Source: Mycobacterium sp. SVM_VP21 (lineage in GTDB: Bacteria > Actinomycetota > Actinomycetes > Mycobacteriales > Mycobacteriaceae). From it: 64,000 bases of DNA. The DNA lies in assembly GCA_024758765.1 (NCBI GenBank), contig CP101406.1, forward strand, positions 620,001-684,000, read 5' to 3'. The notes under the pieces were generated by a model. The model had not been told where the DNA came from and did not search any database. It saw only the letters and a list, made by a program, of their open reading frames with translations. Shown one piece after another: positions 38,382 through 47,577 of the stretch (position 1 is the stretch's first letter; each line of letters opens with the position of its first letter). A program made the position numbers and the translations under genes.

Positions 38382-39098
38382 ATGACGTCGGCGACGGCAG
38401 TGGATTGGCACTTGCGAGGCGAGTGGTTTGACGTGTGCAGCTGCAAGCTGCCCTGCCCGTGCAGTTTCGCCCAGGAACCCACCCACGGAGACTGCCTGTT
38501 CACCCTGGTTTGGCAGGTCCACGAGGGGCACTACGGCGACATCGATCTCGCCGGCCTGGGCGTGATCGCCCTCGGTGAGTTCGAGGGAAACATGTGGGTC
38601 GACGATCCCGACACCACGATGAAATTGATGTTTTACATCGACGCCAAAGCGGACACGGACCAGCGCTACGCCCTCGAGCGCATCTTCACTGGGAAAGCGG
38701 GCGGTTGGCCGGGCGAATTCGGCAGCCTGATCGGCACGCTGGACAAGATCGAGTACGCACCGATCGCCTTTGAAGCCGCCGATGATCTGGCGTACTGGCG
38801 CGCGGAGATACCGGGCAAGGTCGACGTACGTGTCGAGGCGCTCACGGGCCCGACGTCGGATCCGAACCGGCGGGTCACCACCGTCAACGCACCAGGCGCG
38901 GAGGTCGGCCCGGGCCAGGTGGCGACGTGGGGCGTAGTCAAACGCGACCAGGCAAAGGGTTTCGACTACTCCCACGAATACCGCGGCGGCTCAAGCAAAC
39001 ACTTCCCCTTCGACTGGCAACCGCACCCGGATAGCCCAGGAGCTGAGCAGGACAGTGCGGGCGTTGACAGTCGTTCAGGCTGCCATTGCGGCACCTAA
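38382..39098 (+). CDS. DUF1326 protein, first gene of a putative copper operon
   Basis: A 238-residue protein with an N-terminal DUF1326 domain. The Cys-rich WFDVCSCKLPCPCSF followed by a further Cys (HGDC) looks like a soft-metal site, and GCHCGT at the C-terminus adds two more cysteines. No signal peptide or membrane helix is seen, so it is probably cytosolic. GGGAGG lies 5 nt before the ATG. The RicR-type operator in its promoter suggests induction by copper. DUF1326 is uncharacterised; Cu(I) binding or transfer is inference. Confidence 0.8.
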   Translation: MTSATAVDWHLRGEWFDVCSCKLPCPCSFAQEPTHGDCLFTLVWQVHEGHYGDIDLAGLGVIALGEFEGNMWVDDPDTTMKLMFYIDAKADTDQRYALERIFTGKAGGWPGEFGSLIGTLDKIEYAPIAFEAADDLAYWRAEIPGKVDVRVEALTGPTSDPNRRVTTVNAPGAEVGPGQVATWGVVKRDQAKGFDYSHEYRGGSSKHFPFDWQPHPDSPGAEQDSAGVDSRSGCHCGT

Positions 39099-39143
39099 AG
39101 CACCGCAGAAGAAGCGATTTCACCACCACCGAAAGGAAAGACG

Positions 39144-39593
39144 ATGGGAATCTTCCGCAAACTCAGCACCAAGTTCGGTGAGCACAAGCGCCGAGTTGCC
39201 GCCACATCGGCCTACACCGGCATCGCGGTGGCAGTCTTCGTCGCCGGAGCCTGGGCAGGGTCATCCGGAGCACTCACCTTGGGCCCGACTCCGGCTATGA
39301 CGTCGCACGCCATGCATGCACCCGAGGCCAACGGCCATGAACCCGAGGAATCATGCTGCGACAAGCCGATGCCCGACGGCGCGATGGGCCCCAACATGAT
39401 GAAGCACGGCGAGATGGGCCACGACGAGATGGGCCCGAACATGAAGAAGCACGGCGAGATGGGCCACGACGAGATGGGCCCGAACATGAAGAAGCACGGC
39501 GAGATGCCACGCGACGAAATGGGGCCCAACAAGCCTATGAAGCCAGGCATGCCCATGCACAAGTCGGACAAGAAGTGCTGCGACAAGCCGTGA
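39144..39593 (+). CDS. Met/His-rich exported protein with 15-residue repeats, putative copper binder
   Basis: A 149-residue protein. Residues 1-45 form a basic start and one hydrophobic segment (signal peptide or anchor: TGIAVAVFVAGAWAG). The rest is dominated by Met, His, Asp/Glu and Lys, including two and a half copies of a 15-residue unit (KHGEMGHDEMGPNMK), with CC pairs at both ends (EESCCDKP and KKCCDKP). This is the make-up of periplasmic Cu(I)/Cu(II) buffers. AAAGGAAAG precedes the ATG; 45 bp after the DUF1326 gene. No named family recognised. Confidence 0.8.
   Translation: MGIFRKLSTKFGEHKRRVAATSAYTGIAVAVFVAGAWAGSSGALTLGPTPAMTSHAMHAPEANGHEPEESCCDKPMPDGAMGPNMMKHGEMGHDEMGPNMKKHGEMGHDEMGPNMKKHGEMPRDEMGPNKPMKPGMPMHKSDKKCCDKP
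39402..39536. repeat. 45-bp tandem repeats in the Met/His-rich gene
   Basis: Units start at 39402, 39447 and 39492. The first two are practically identical, the third is diverged in its second half. They encode KHGEMGHDEMGPNMK. Confidence 0.85.
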
Positions 39594-39617
39594 TTCGCGA
39601 CCGGAAAGGGAGCCCTC

Positions 39618-40100
39618 GTGCTTGACACCATCAATGGCCTACCGGTACATCCGCTGCTTGCACACCTGGTCGCGACCTTGGTTCCCGTGACCGCCCTACT
39701 GGCCGTACTTGCCGTGCTCTGGCCCGGCGCACGACGCCGCATCAGTGGCACCGCGTTGTTCGTCGCGGTGGGCACGCTGATCGCGATCCCGCTGACCACG
39801 ACGGCCGGCAGCCGGCTCCAGCAACGGGTGATGGGAGGTGAGATCCTCCAGCGTCACGCCGCGCTAGGGGCTCAGCTGGTCCTGTGGTCCGCGCTGCTCA
39901 CCATCGCCATGATCGGGTGGTGGGCGCTGCATACCCCACTGTTTGCCGACGAAGTGGGCACGATGTCACCGGCGATCCGTCGCATCGGCATCACCGTCAC
40001 CGGAGCAGGCACTCTGGTGTTCGCGGCCGCGTCGACGTGGCTGGTCATCCGCATCGGCCACACCGGCGCTCAGTCGATGTGGGGCGGCATGGGATGTTGA
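39618..40100 (+). CDS. DUF2231 membrane protein, third gene of putative copper operon
   Basis: A 160-residue protein with four predicted membrane helices (LLAHLVATLVPVTALLAVLAVLW; ISGTALFVAVGTLIAIPLTT; LVLWSALLTIAMIGWWAL; ITVTGAGTLVFAAASTWLVIRIG). The PVHPLLAHL start is typical of DUF2231. Conserved His residues within or near helices and the MWGGMGC end could bind metal or heme. The GTG at 39618 follows AAAGGGAG, 25 nt after the previous gene. Confidence 0.82.
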   Translation: MLDTINGLPVHPLLAHLVATLVPVTALLAVLAVLWPGARRRISGTALFVAVGTLIAIPLTTTAGSRLQQRVMGGEILQRHAALGAQLVLWSALLTIAMIGWWALHTPLFADEVGTMSPAIRRIGITVTGAGTLVFAAASTWLVIRIGHTGAQSMWGGMGC

Positions 40101-40161
40101 CGATAAGTGTTGGGTTCGCTTGGCCCGGAACCTGGTTGGGATACTCACCCAGACCCGGACC

Positions 40162-40809
40162 TCACCAACTGTCCCAGTGCGCCACCTGCTCGGCCGGCAG
40201 CCGCTGGGCCGGCTTGAAGTCGGTGCCCTTGGTGTAGGCGATCGGGAACAGCCCGCCCTGGCTGTACTCCTCGTACGGGATGCCGAGCACCTCGGCGGCC
40301 TGCTTCTCGCCGTCCCCGAGCAGGTGCAGCGTCGTCCAACAGGAACCCAGTCCACGGTTGCGCAACGCCAGGCAGTAGCTCCACGCGGCCGGGAACAGCG
40401 ACGCCCAGAACGACGCACTGAGCCCCAGTCCTCCCGTCTCGGGCCGGCCCTCCAGACACGGGATCATCAGCACCGGTACGTCCTGCAGGTTCTCCGCCAG
40501 ATATTTGGCTGAGCCGCTGACGAACTCCATCCGTTCGCTGCGCACGTCGCCGTCGCCGTAGTCGGGCTTCATCCGGTTCAGATACGGCATGGCGTTCGCC
40601 CGGTAGATGTCGGCGAGCGCCTGCTTCTTGACCGGGTCGGTGACAAACATCCACTGCCAGCCCTGAGCGTTGGATCCGGTGGGCGCCTGCAGAGCGATCT
40701 CAAGACACTCCATCAGCACCTCGCGGGGAACCGGCTTGTCGAGATCGAGGCGTTTGCGGACCGATCGCGTGGTGGTCAGGACTTCGTCGGCGGACAAGTT
40801 GAGGTTCAT
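40162..40809 (-). CDS. Nitroreductase-family FMN oxidoreductase (Rv3368c type)
   Basis: A 215-residue NfsB-like enzyme (TTRSVRKRLDLDKPVP, QAPTGSNAQGWQWMFV, RNRGLGSCWTTLHL, the PYEEYSQGGLFPIAYTKG segment). It likely reduces quinones or nitro compounds with NAD(P)H. The ATG at 40809 is preceded at 6 nt by TAACCT, with no Shine-Dalgarno, so the mRNA is probably leaderless. Divergent partner is the copper block. Confidence 0.88.
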   Translation of the reverse strand: MNLNLSADEVLTTTRSVRKRLDLDKPVPREVLMECLEIALQAPTGSNAQGWQWMFVTDPVKKQALADIYRANAMPYLNRMKPDYGDGDVRSERMEFVSGSAKYLAENLQDVPVLMIPCLEGRPETGGLGLSASFWASLFPAAWSYCLALRNRGLGSCWTTLHLLGDGEKQAAEVLGIPYEEYSQGGLFPIAYTKGTDFKPAQRLPAEQVAHWDSW

Positions 40810-40815
40810 GGATGG

Positions 40816-40821
40816 AGGTTA
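40816..40821 (-). promoter_or_regulatory. Leaderless-type -10 element (TAACCT) of the nitroreductase gene
   Basis: TANNNT on the minus strand ends 6 nt before the ATG at 40809. Confidence 0.5.
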
Positions 40822-40831
40822 CCGTCGATGC

Positions 40832-43800
40832 CTACCGGAAATCCCGAGAGCGCGAACTCACAGTCAACTCAAGAGAGCCCAGCCGATCGGCCAGCACGGT
40901 GACCGCCCCGCTGGCGTTCTGCACCCGCCCGCGGATCAGCAGTGCCATCGCGGTCTGCGCCAGCCGTCGATGCCGCTGCCACACCCCCGGCGTACACAGC
41001 ACATTGACCATCCCGGTCTCGTCCTCGAGGTTGACGAACGTGACCCCGCGGGCGGTCGCCGGCCGTTGCCGGTGCGTCACCGCCCCGGCCACCAGCACCC
41101 GGGTGCCGTCGGGCACGCTCAGCAGCTGGTCGGCGGGAATCACCCCGAGTGCATCGAGGTCGGCGCGCAGGAACTGGGTCGGGAAGCTGTCTGGGGACAC
41201 CCCGGTGGCCCACACATTGGCGGCGGCAAGCTCGATCGCGCTCATCCCCGGCAGCGCTGGAGTCTGCGTCGCCACCCCCACCCCGGGCAGCCGGTCCGGC
41301 CGCTGCCCCGCCGCTGCCGCGGCCGTCCACAGTGCCTCGCGGCGCGAAATACTGAAGCAGTCAAACGCGCCTGCGGTCGCCAGCGCCTCGGCCTGTGCCG
41401 CCGAAAGCTGAACCCGGGCAGTCAAATCCAGGAGTGAAGCGAATGGCCCATGAGCTTCACGGTCGGCCACCAGCCGCTCAGCGAGGTCAGTACCGATGCC
41501 ACGGACGACGCCCAGTCCGATCCGGACCTGCGTTCCGGCTTCGGCCAATGTGGCGTGCGCCAGGCTGGCGTTGACGTCCGGGCCGTGTACGACGATTCCG
41601 TGCCGGCGGGCATCGGCCACCAGTGACTGCGGCGAGTAAAAACCCATCGGCTGTGCCCGCAGTAGCGCGGCGCAGAACGCCGCCGGGTAGTGCAGCTTGA
41701 ACCAGGCCGAGTAGAACACCAGCGACGCGAAGCTCATCGCGTGGCTCTCCGGAAATCCGTAGTTGGCAAAGGCTTCCAGCTTCTCGTAGATCCGGTCGGC
41801 CACCTCACCGGTGATGCCGTGACACTGCGCCATGCCGTCATAGAACCGGGTGCGCAGCTGTCGCATTCGCTCGGTGGACCGTTTAGAACCCATGGCCCGG
41901 CGCAGCTGGTCGGCTTCGGCCGGCGAGAACCCCGCACAGTCGACGGCGAGTTGCATCAGCTGTTCCTGAAACAGCGGCACCCCCAGCGTCTTGCGCAGCG
42001 CTGGTTTCATCGACGGGTGCTCGTACTCAACCAAGGCCTGACCATTGCGCCGCTGGATGTAGGGGTGCACCGAGCCGCCCTGGATCGGTCCCGGGCGGAT
42101 CAGCGCGACCTCCACCACCAGGTCGTAGAACACCCGCGGCTTCAGCCGCGGCAGGGTGGCCATCTGGGCGCGCGATTCCACCTGAAACACCCCGACGGAA
42201 TCCGCCCGGGTCAGCATCTCGTACACCGCGGGCTCGGACAGGTCGATTCGGGCGAAGTCCACCTTCACACCCTGATGTTGCGCCACCAGGTCTTTCATAT
42301 AGTGCAGCGCCGAGAGCATGCCCAGCCCCAGCAGGTCGAATTTCACTAGACCGATGGCCGCACAGTCGTCTTTGTCCCACTGCAGCACGCTGCGTCCGGG
42401 CATCCGGGCCCATTCCACCGGGCACACGTCGGCGATCGGGCGGTCACAGATCACCATGCCGCCGGAGTGGATGCCCAGATGCCGAGGAAGGTCGGCGATC
42501 TGGGTCGCCAAGTCGATCACCGATTCGGGAATGCCTTCCGTATCGGAGGATTCAGCCACCCCATGCCACCGGCCGACCTGCTTGCTCCAAGCATCCTGCT
42601 GTCCTGGAGAGAAGCCCAGCGCCCGGGCCATGTCGCGCACCGCGCTGCGACCCCGGTAGGTGATGACGTTGGCGACCTGGGCGGTGTAGTCCCTCCCGTA
42701 GCGCTTGTAGACATACTGGATGACTTCTTCGCGCCGGTCCGACTCGATGTCGATGTCGATGTCGGGGGGCTCGTCGCGCTCCGACGACAAGAACCGCTCG
42801 AACAGCAGCCCATTGCCCACCGGATCCACCGCGGTGACACCGAGGGCGTAGCAGACCGCGGAGTTGGCCGCCGATCCCCGGCCCTGACACAGGATGTCAC
42901 TCTCCCGGCAGAACCGGGTGATGTCGTGCACCACCAGGAAATAGCCCGGAAAGCCCAGCTTGGCAATGACATTCAGCTCATGCTCGATCTGCGTGTACGC
43001 CTTCGGCGACCGCTCCGGCGACCCGTAACGCCTCCGCGCGCCGGCCAGGGTCAACCGGCGCAGCCAACTGTCCTCGGTATACCCGGCCGGCACCTCGAAG
43101 GGTGGCAGCTGCGGAGCGATGAGCTGCAGCGCGAAGGCACACTGCTCGCCGAGTTCGGCCGCAGACGTGACCGTCCCGGGATATTGCGCGAACAATCGGG
43201 CCATCTCTGCACCAGACCGCAGATGCGCCCCGCCCAGCGGAGCCAGCCGGCCGGCAGCGATGTCCAAAGACTGCCGGGCTCGGATCGCTCCCATCGCCAT
43301 CGCCAGCCGGCCTCGGTCCGGCCGGGCGAAATGCGCGCCGGTGGTGGCCACCAGCCCCACCCCGAACCGGGGCGCCAGGGCGGCCAGTGCCGCATTGCGC
43401 TCGTCGTCGTATGGGTCGAAGTGCCGGGTCAGCTCCACGCTGACCCGCGCGGCCCCGAACCGGTCGACCAGGTCGGCCAGCGCGGCGGCGGCCGCATCCG
43501 GGCCACCGGTGGCCAGCGCCTGGCGGACGTGGCCCTTGCGGCAGCCGGTCAGGATGTGCCAGTGCCCGCCCGCCGCCTCGGTCAGCGCATCCAGATCGAA
43601 ACGCGGCCTGCCCTTCTCGCCGGCCAGGTGCGCGGCGGCGATCTGCCGCGACAACCGCCGATAACCCTCCGGGCCACGGGCCAGCACCAGCAGGTGCGGA
43701 CCGGGCGGGTCCGGGTCATCGGTACGAGCCACCCTCCCCAGCGACAACTCGGCGCCGAACACGGTGCCTATCTGAAGGCCCGCAGCCTCCAGCTCGGCGG

Positions 43801-44128
43801 CCGCCTCGGCGAACCGCACCACCCCATATAAACCGTCGTGATCGGTCAGCGCGATCGCCCGCAGGCCCAGCCGGGCGGCCTCGGCGACCAGCTCCTGCGG
43901 GTTGCTGGCCCCGTCCAGAAAGCTGTACGCCGAGTGCGCGTGCAACTCGGCATAAGGCGGGGAAGACAGGGAAGATGCCGTCCGCCCAGCCGGCCGGAGC
44001 GGCTCGACCTGCGGGAACGACGAGCCGTGATCCGCCGACACACCGGCCGCAATACCGGTGTGACGAGGCTTACCATCGAGCACCCGCTCCATTTCCGCCC
44101 AGCTCGGCGGCCCACTGCCCCAGCCCAT
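40832..44128 (-). CDS. dnaE2: Error-prone DNA polymerase DnaE2
   Basis: A 1098-residue C-family polymerase. The N-terminal PHP domain starts at YAELHAHSAYSFLDGAS; the catalytic aspartates are in PDIDIDIE (about residues 455-462); FANYGFPESHAMSF and an OB-fold (LVAGAVTHRQRPATARGVTFVNLEDETG) follow. In mycobacteria it performs SOS mutagenesis with ImuA' and ImuB. The start MGWGSGPPSWAEMERVL (44128) matches the M. tuberculosis protein; an upstream ATG at 44149 falls inside the SOS box and is rejected. Confidence 0.95.
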   Translation of the reverse strand: MGWGSGPPSWAEMERVLDGKPRHTGIAAGVSADHGSSFPQVEPLRPAGRTASSLSSPPYAELHAHSAYSFLDGASNPQELVAEAARLGLRAIALTDHDGLYGVVRFAEAAAELEAAGLQIGTVFGAELSLGRVARTDDPDPPGPHLLVLARGPEGYRRLSRQIAAAHLAGEKGRPRFDLDALTEAAGGHWHILTGCRKGHVRQALATGGPDAAAAALADLVDRFGAARVSVELTRHFDPYDDERNAALAALAPRFGVGLVATTGAHFARPDRGRLAMAMGAIRARQSLDIAAGRLAPLGGAHLRSGAEMARLFAQYPGTVTSAAELGEQCAFALQLIAPQLPPFEVPAGYTEDSWLRRLTLAGARRRYGSPERSPKAYTQIEHELNVIAKLGFPGYFLVVHDITRFCRESDILCQGRGSAANSAVCYALGVTAVDPVGNGLLFERFLSSERDEPPDIDIDIESDRREEVIQYVYKRYGRDYTAQVANVITYRGRSAVRDMARALGFSPGQQDAWSKQVGRWHGVAESSDTEGIPESVIDLATQIADLPRHLGIHSGGMVICDRPIADVCPVEWARMPGRSVLQWDKDDCAAIGLVKFDLLGLGMLSALHYMKDLVAQHQGVKVDFARIDLSEPAVYEMLTRADSVGVFQVESRAQMATLPRLKPRVFYDLVVEVALIRPGPIQGGSVHPYIQRRNGQALVEYEHPSMKPALRKTLGVPLFQEQLMQLAVDCAGFSPAEADQLRRAMGSKRSTERMRQLRTRFYDGMAQCHGITGEVADRIYEKLEAFANYGFPESHAMSFASLVFYSAWFKLHYPAAFCAALLRAQPMGFYSPQSLVADARRHGIVVHGPDVNASLAHATLAEAGTQVRIGLGVVRGIGTDLAERLVADREAHGPFASLLDLTARVQLSAAQAEALATAGAFDCFSISRREALWTAAAAAGQRPDRLPGVGVATQTPALPGMSAIELAAANVWATGVSPDSFPTQFLRADLDALGVIPADQLLSVPDGTRVLVAGAVTHRQRPATARGVTFVNLEDETGMVNVLCTPGVWQRHRRLAQTAMALLIRGRVQNASGAVTVLADRLGSLELTVSSRSRDFR

Positions 44129-44141
44129 ACCCTTCACGATA

Positions 44142-44157
44142 TCGAACATATGTGCGA
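44142..44157. promoter_or_regulatory. LexA (SOS) box upstream of dnaE2
   Basis: TCGAAC-N4-GTGCGA differs from the mycobacterial SOS consensus TCGAAC-N4-GTTCGA by one base. It lies 14-29 nt upstream of the dnaE2 start. Confidence 0.75.
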
Positions 44158-44197
44158 GACGGTCTGGGATGGGTGTGAAAAAGAACTTTGATGCACT

Positions 44198-44212
44198 AAT
44201 CTGTGTCAGATT
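44198..44212. promoter_or_regulatory. Perfect 15-bp palindrome in the mmpS promoter
   Basis: AATCTG-TGT-CAGATT lies 31-45 nt upstream of the mmpS ATG. It looks like an operator for a dimeric repressor such as a TetR or MarR protein. No regulator gene is adjacent. Confidence 0.5.
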
Positions 44213-44242
44213 CCGGCACGATGCGAAAGGGCCACTGCTTTC

Positions 44243-44674
44243 ATGTTCGGCGCTCTCAGACGCGCGTGGTTACCCCTGCTCATCGTCATAGTCGTCGCGG
44301 TAGGGGGGTTCACCGTGCAACGAGTCCGCGGCTTCTTCGGAGCCGACGACAGTGGCTCAGGATCTACCCCCTTCGAGGACACCAAGCCGTTCCACCCCAA
44401 GGTCGTGGTCTACGACATCTTCAGCCCGGACGGCACCTACGCCGACATCAACTATCTGGACCTCGACGCCACCCCGCAGCGGATCGACGGCGCCAGCCTG
44501 CCGTGGTCGCTGACCCTGTCGACCACCAACCCGGCGGTGAGCCCCAACATCGTCGCCCAAGGTGACGGCGCCACCATCGGCTGCCGCGTCACCATCGACG
44601 GCGTCATCAAAGAAGAAAGAATCGCCACCGGCCCCGTGAGCGCCCAGACCTTCTGCATTGTGAAATCCGCATGA
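44243..44674 (+). CDS. MmpS-family membrane protein
   Basis: A 143-residue MmpS protein: an N-terminal membrane helix ([17 protein letters not shown]), then a periplasmic beta-rich domain ([30 protein letters not shown]; two Cys in GCRVTID and FCIVKSA). It is the small partner of the downstream MmpL in lipid or siderophore export. MmpS4/MmpS5-like. Its stop overlaps the mmpL start (ATGA). Confidence 0.92.
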   Translation: MFGALRRAWLPLLIVIVVAVGGFTVQRVRGFFGADDSGSGSTPFEDTKPFHPKVVVYDIFSPDGTYADINYLDLDATPQRIDGASLPWSLTLSTTNPAVSPNIVAQGDGATIGCRVTIDGVIKEERIATGPVSAQTFCIVKSA

Positions 44675-47568
44675 GCAAGCACACCAGCGACGAGACCCCG
44701 ACCGACACACTGCCGGCGTCGCCGCAGCCCAAGCGCGGCGGCATCCCGGCATGGATCCGCCGGCTCGCGGTGCCTATCATCTTGGCCTGGTTAGCGATCA
44801 CCGTCCTGGTGAATGTCGTTGTGCCGCAACTCGACGAAGTCGGGAAGATGCGCGCGGTGTCCATGGCCCCCCGCGATGCTCCGTCGATGATCGCGATGAT
44901 GCGCATCGGCAAGGTGTTCGACGAGTTCAAATCGGACAGCTCGGCGATGGTGGTCCTCGAAGGCGACCAGCCGCTCGGCGACGACGCGCACAAGTATTAC
45001 GACCAGCTGGTCGCCAAGATGGAGGCCGACCACACCCACGTCGAGCACATCCAGGACTTCTGGAGCGACCCGCTGACCGCGGCGGGGTCGCAGAGCCCGG
45101 ACGGCAAAGCCGCCTACGTTCAGGTGTATCTGGCCGGCAACATGGGCGAGACCCTGGCCAACGAGTCGGTCGAGGCCGTCCAGCAGATCATCGCCGACAC
45201 CCCGGCACCTGAGGGGGTGCACGCCTACGTCACCGGTGGGGCCGCCCTCAACGCCGATCAGCACATCGCGGGCGACAAAAGCCTGAAGATCATCACCGCG
45301 CTGACATTCGTGGTGATCATCACGATGCTGCTGTCCATCTACCGGTCGATCGGCACGGTGCTGTTGGTGCTGGGCATGGTGGTCTTCGAGCTGAGCGCTG
45401 CCCGCGGCGTGGTGGCCGTGTTGGCCTACTACAACATCATCGGCCTGTCGACGTTCGCGGTGAACCTGCTGGTGACACTCGCGATCGCCGCCTCGACGGA
45501 CTACGCGATCTTCCTGCTGGGCCGCTATCAAGAGGCCCGAGCGCTCGGCGAGGACAAAGAGTCGGCCTTCCACACCATGTATCACGGCACCGCGCACGTG
45601 ATCTTGGGCTCGGGTCTGACCATCGCCGGTGCCACCTTCTGTCTGCACTTCACCCGACTGCCCTACTTCCAGTCGCTGGGCGTTCCCCTGGCGATCGGCA
45701 TGGTGGTCGTGGTTCTCGCGGCGCTCACGTTCGGTTCCGCGGTCGTGGCGGTGGCCAGCCGCTTCGGCATGCTGGAACCCAAGCGGGCGATGCGGATCCG
45801 CACCTGGCGCCGGATCGGCGCGATGATCGTGCGCTGGCCGGGGCCGGTGCTGGTGGCCACCACGGCGGTCTGCCTGATCGGCCTGCTCACGCTGCCGGGT
45901 TACAAGACCAACTACAACGACCGGCAGTACCTGCCGGACTACGTGCCGGCCAACATCGGCTACGCCGCCGCGGACCGGCACTTCTCCCAGGCCCGGATGA
46001 GTCCGGAACTGCTGATGATCGAGACCGACCACGACCTGCGCAACCCGGCCGACTTCCTGGTGATCAACCGGATCGCCAAGCGGGTGTTCGAGGTGCCGGG
46101 CATCGGGCGAGTGCAGACCATCACCCGGCCGCTGGGCACGCCGATCGAACACACCACGATCCCGTTCGCGATGAGCATGCAGGGCACCACCCAGCAGCTG
46201 AACATGAAGTACCAGCTCGACAGCATGAAGAACATGCTCAAGATGGGCGACGACATGCAGGTGTCGATCGACAGCATGAAGGAGATGCTCAAGGTCACCA
46301 CCGAGATGTCGGCGACCACCCACAGCATGGATCTCAAGATGCACCAGATGCTCGACGACATCCAGAAGATGCGCGACGCGATCGCCGACTTCGACGACAT
46401 GTGGCGCCCGATGCGCAGCTACTTCTATTGGGAGCCGCACTGTTTCGACATCCCGATCTGCTGGTCGATCCGGTCGATCTTCGACGTGATGGACGGCCTC
46501 GACCAGATGACCGAGGACTTCGAAAAGGTCCTGCCCGACATCGACAACCTCGACAAGCTGATGCCGCGGATGATGCAGATCATGCCGCCGATGATCGAGA
46601 CCATGTCGAACATGCGGGTCACCCAGCTGAAGATGCAGTCCACCATGGAGGGCCTGCAGCTTCAGATGGAGAAGATGATGGAGGGCCAGAACGCCATGGG
46701 CAAGGCGTTCGACGACTCCAAGAACGACGACTCGTTCTACCTGCCGCCCGAGGCGTTCGACAACCCCGACTTCAAGCGCGGCATGAAGATGTTCCTGTCC
46801 CCCGACGGGCACGCGGTGCGGTTCATCATCAGCCATGAGGGCGACCCGATGTCCCCGGAGGGCGTCAGCCACATCGCGCCGATCAAGCACGCCGTGCACG
46901 AGGCGCTCAAGGGCACCCCGCTGGAGGGCTCCAAGGTCTATCTCGGCGGTACCGCGGCCATGTTCAAGGACATGAAGGACGGGTCGGCCTACGACCTGAT
47001 CATCGCCGGCATCGCGTCGCTGTGCCTGATCTTCATCATCATGCTGCTGATCACCCGGGCCGTGGTGGCCTCGGCGGTGATCGTCGGCACGGTGCTGCTC
47101 TCACTGGGCACGTCGTTCGGGATCTCGGTGCTGATCTGGCAGCACATCATCGGCCTGGACCTGCACTGGATGGTGCTGGCGATGTCGGTGATCATCCTGT
47201 TGGCGGTGGGTTCGGACTACAACCTGTTGCTGGTATCCCGGATGAAGGAAGAACTCCCCGGCGGAATCAACACGGGCATCATCCGCGCCATGGGCGGCAG
47301 TGGCTCCGTGGTCACCTCGGCGGGCCTGGTGTTCGCGTTCACCATGATGTCGATGCTGGTCTCCGACCTGCGCGTAATCGGTCAGGTGGGTTCCACCATC
47401 GGCCTGGGTCTGCTCATCGACACCCTGGTGATCCGCTCGTTCATGACGCCGTCGATCGCCGCGCTGCTGGGCCGCTGGTTCTGGTGGCCGCAGCGAGTGC
47501 CGTTGCGGCCGAGTCCGGTGGCGCAGCAGGCCATGGCCCGGGCGAGCGAACCGGCGTCGGTCAGCTGA
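44671..47568 (+). CDS. MmpL-family RND transporter
   Basis: A 965-residue RND transporter: TM1 near 30-50, periplasmic loop, TM2-6 (about 195-370, with [20 protein letters not shown] holding proton-relay residues), a second large periplasmic region and TM8-12 ([16 protein letters not shown]). The second loop contains a long Met-rich coiled coil (about 515-680: [30 protein letters not shown]), which is typical of MmpL4/MmpL5-type proteins. Those export siderophores and drugs in M. tuberculosis; the cargo here is not determined. Confidence 0.94.
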   Translation: MSKHTSDETPTDTLPASPQPKRGGIPAWIRRLAVPIILAWLAITVLVNVVVPQLDEVGKMRAVSMAPRDAPSMIAMMRIGKVFDEFKSDSSAMVVLEGDQPLGDDAHKYYDQLVAKMEADHTHVEHIQDFWSDPLTAAGSQSPDGKAAYVQVYLAGNMGETLANESVEAVQQIIADTPAPEGVHAYVTGGAALNADQHIAGDKSLKIITALTFVVIITMLLSIYRSIGTVLLVLGMVVFELSAARGVVAVLAYYNIIGLSTFAVNLLVTLAIAASTDYAIFLLGRYQEARALGEDKESAFHTMYHGTAHVILGSGLTIAGATFCLHFTRLPYFQSLGVPLAIGMVVVVLAALTFGSAVVAVASRFGMLEPKRAMRIRTWRRIGAMIVRWPGPVLVATTAVCLIGLLTLPGYKTNYNDRQYLPDYVPANIGYAAADRHFSQARMSPELLMIETDHDLRNPADFLVINRIAKRVFEVPGIGRVQTITRPLGTPIEHTTIPFAMSMQGTTQQLNMKYQLDSMKNMLKMGDDMQVSIDSMKEMLKVTTEMSATTHSMDLKMHQMLDDIQKMRDAIADFDDMWRPMRSYFYWEPHCFDIPICWSIRSIFDVMDGLDQMTEDFEKVLPDIDNLDKLMPRMMQIMPPMIETMSNMRVTQLKMQSTMEGLQLQMEKMMEGQNAMGKAFDDSKNDDSFYLPPEAFDNPDFKRGMKMFLSPDGHAVRFIISHEGDPMSPEGVSHIAPIKHAVHEALKGTPLEGSKVYLGGTAAMFKDMKDGSAYDLIIAGIASLCLIFIIMLLITRAVVASAVIVGTVLLSLGTSFGISVLIWQHIIGLDLHWMVLAMSVIILLAVGSDYNLLLVSRMKEELPGGINTGIIRAMGGSGSVVTSAGLVFAFTMMSMLVSDLRVIGQVGSTIGLGLLIDTLVIRSFMTPSIAALLGRWFWWPQRVPLRPSPVAQQAMARASEPASVS

Positions 47569-47577
47569 CGCTGGCCG

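Noticed and set aside
39402..39536. CRISPR-like repeat array
   Set aside because: Repeats are directly adjacent, in frame and coding; no spacers.
44791..46899. 702-codon open frame antisense to mmpL
   Set aside because: High-GC DNA leaves long antisense frames; the translation is His/Val/Asp-rich with no domain, while the sense frame is a clear MmpL.
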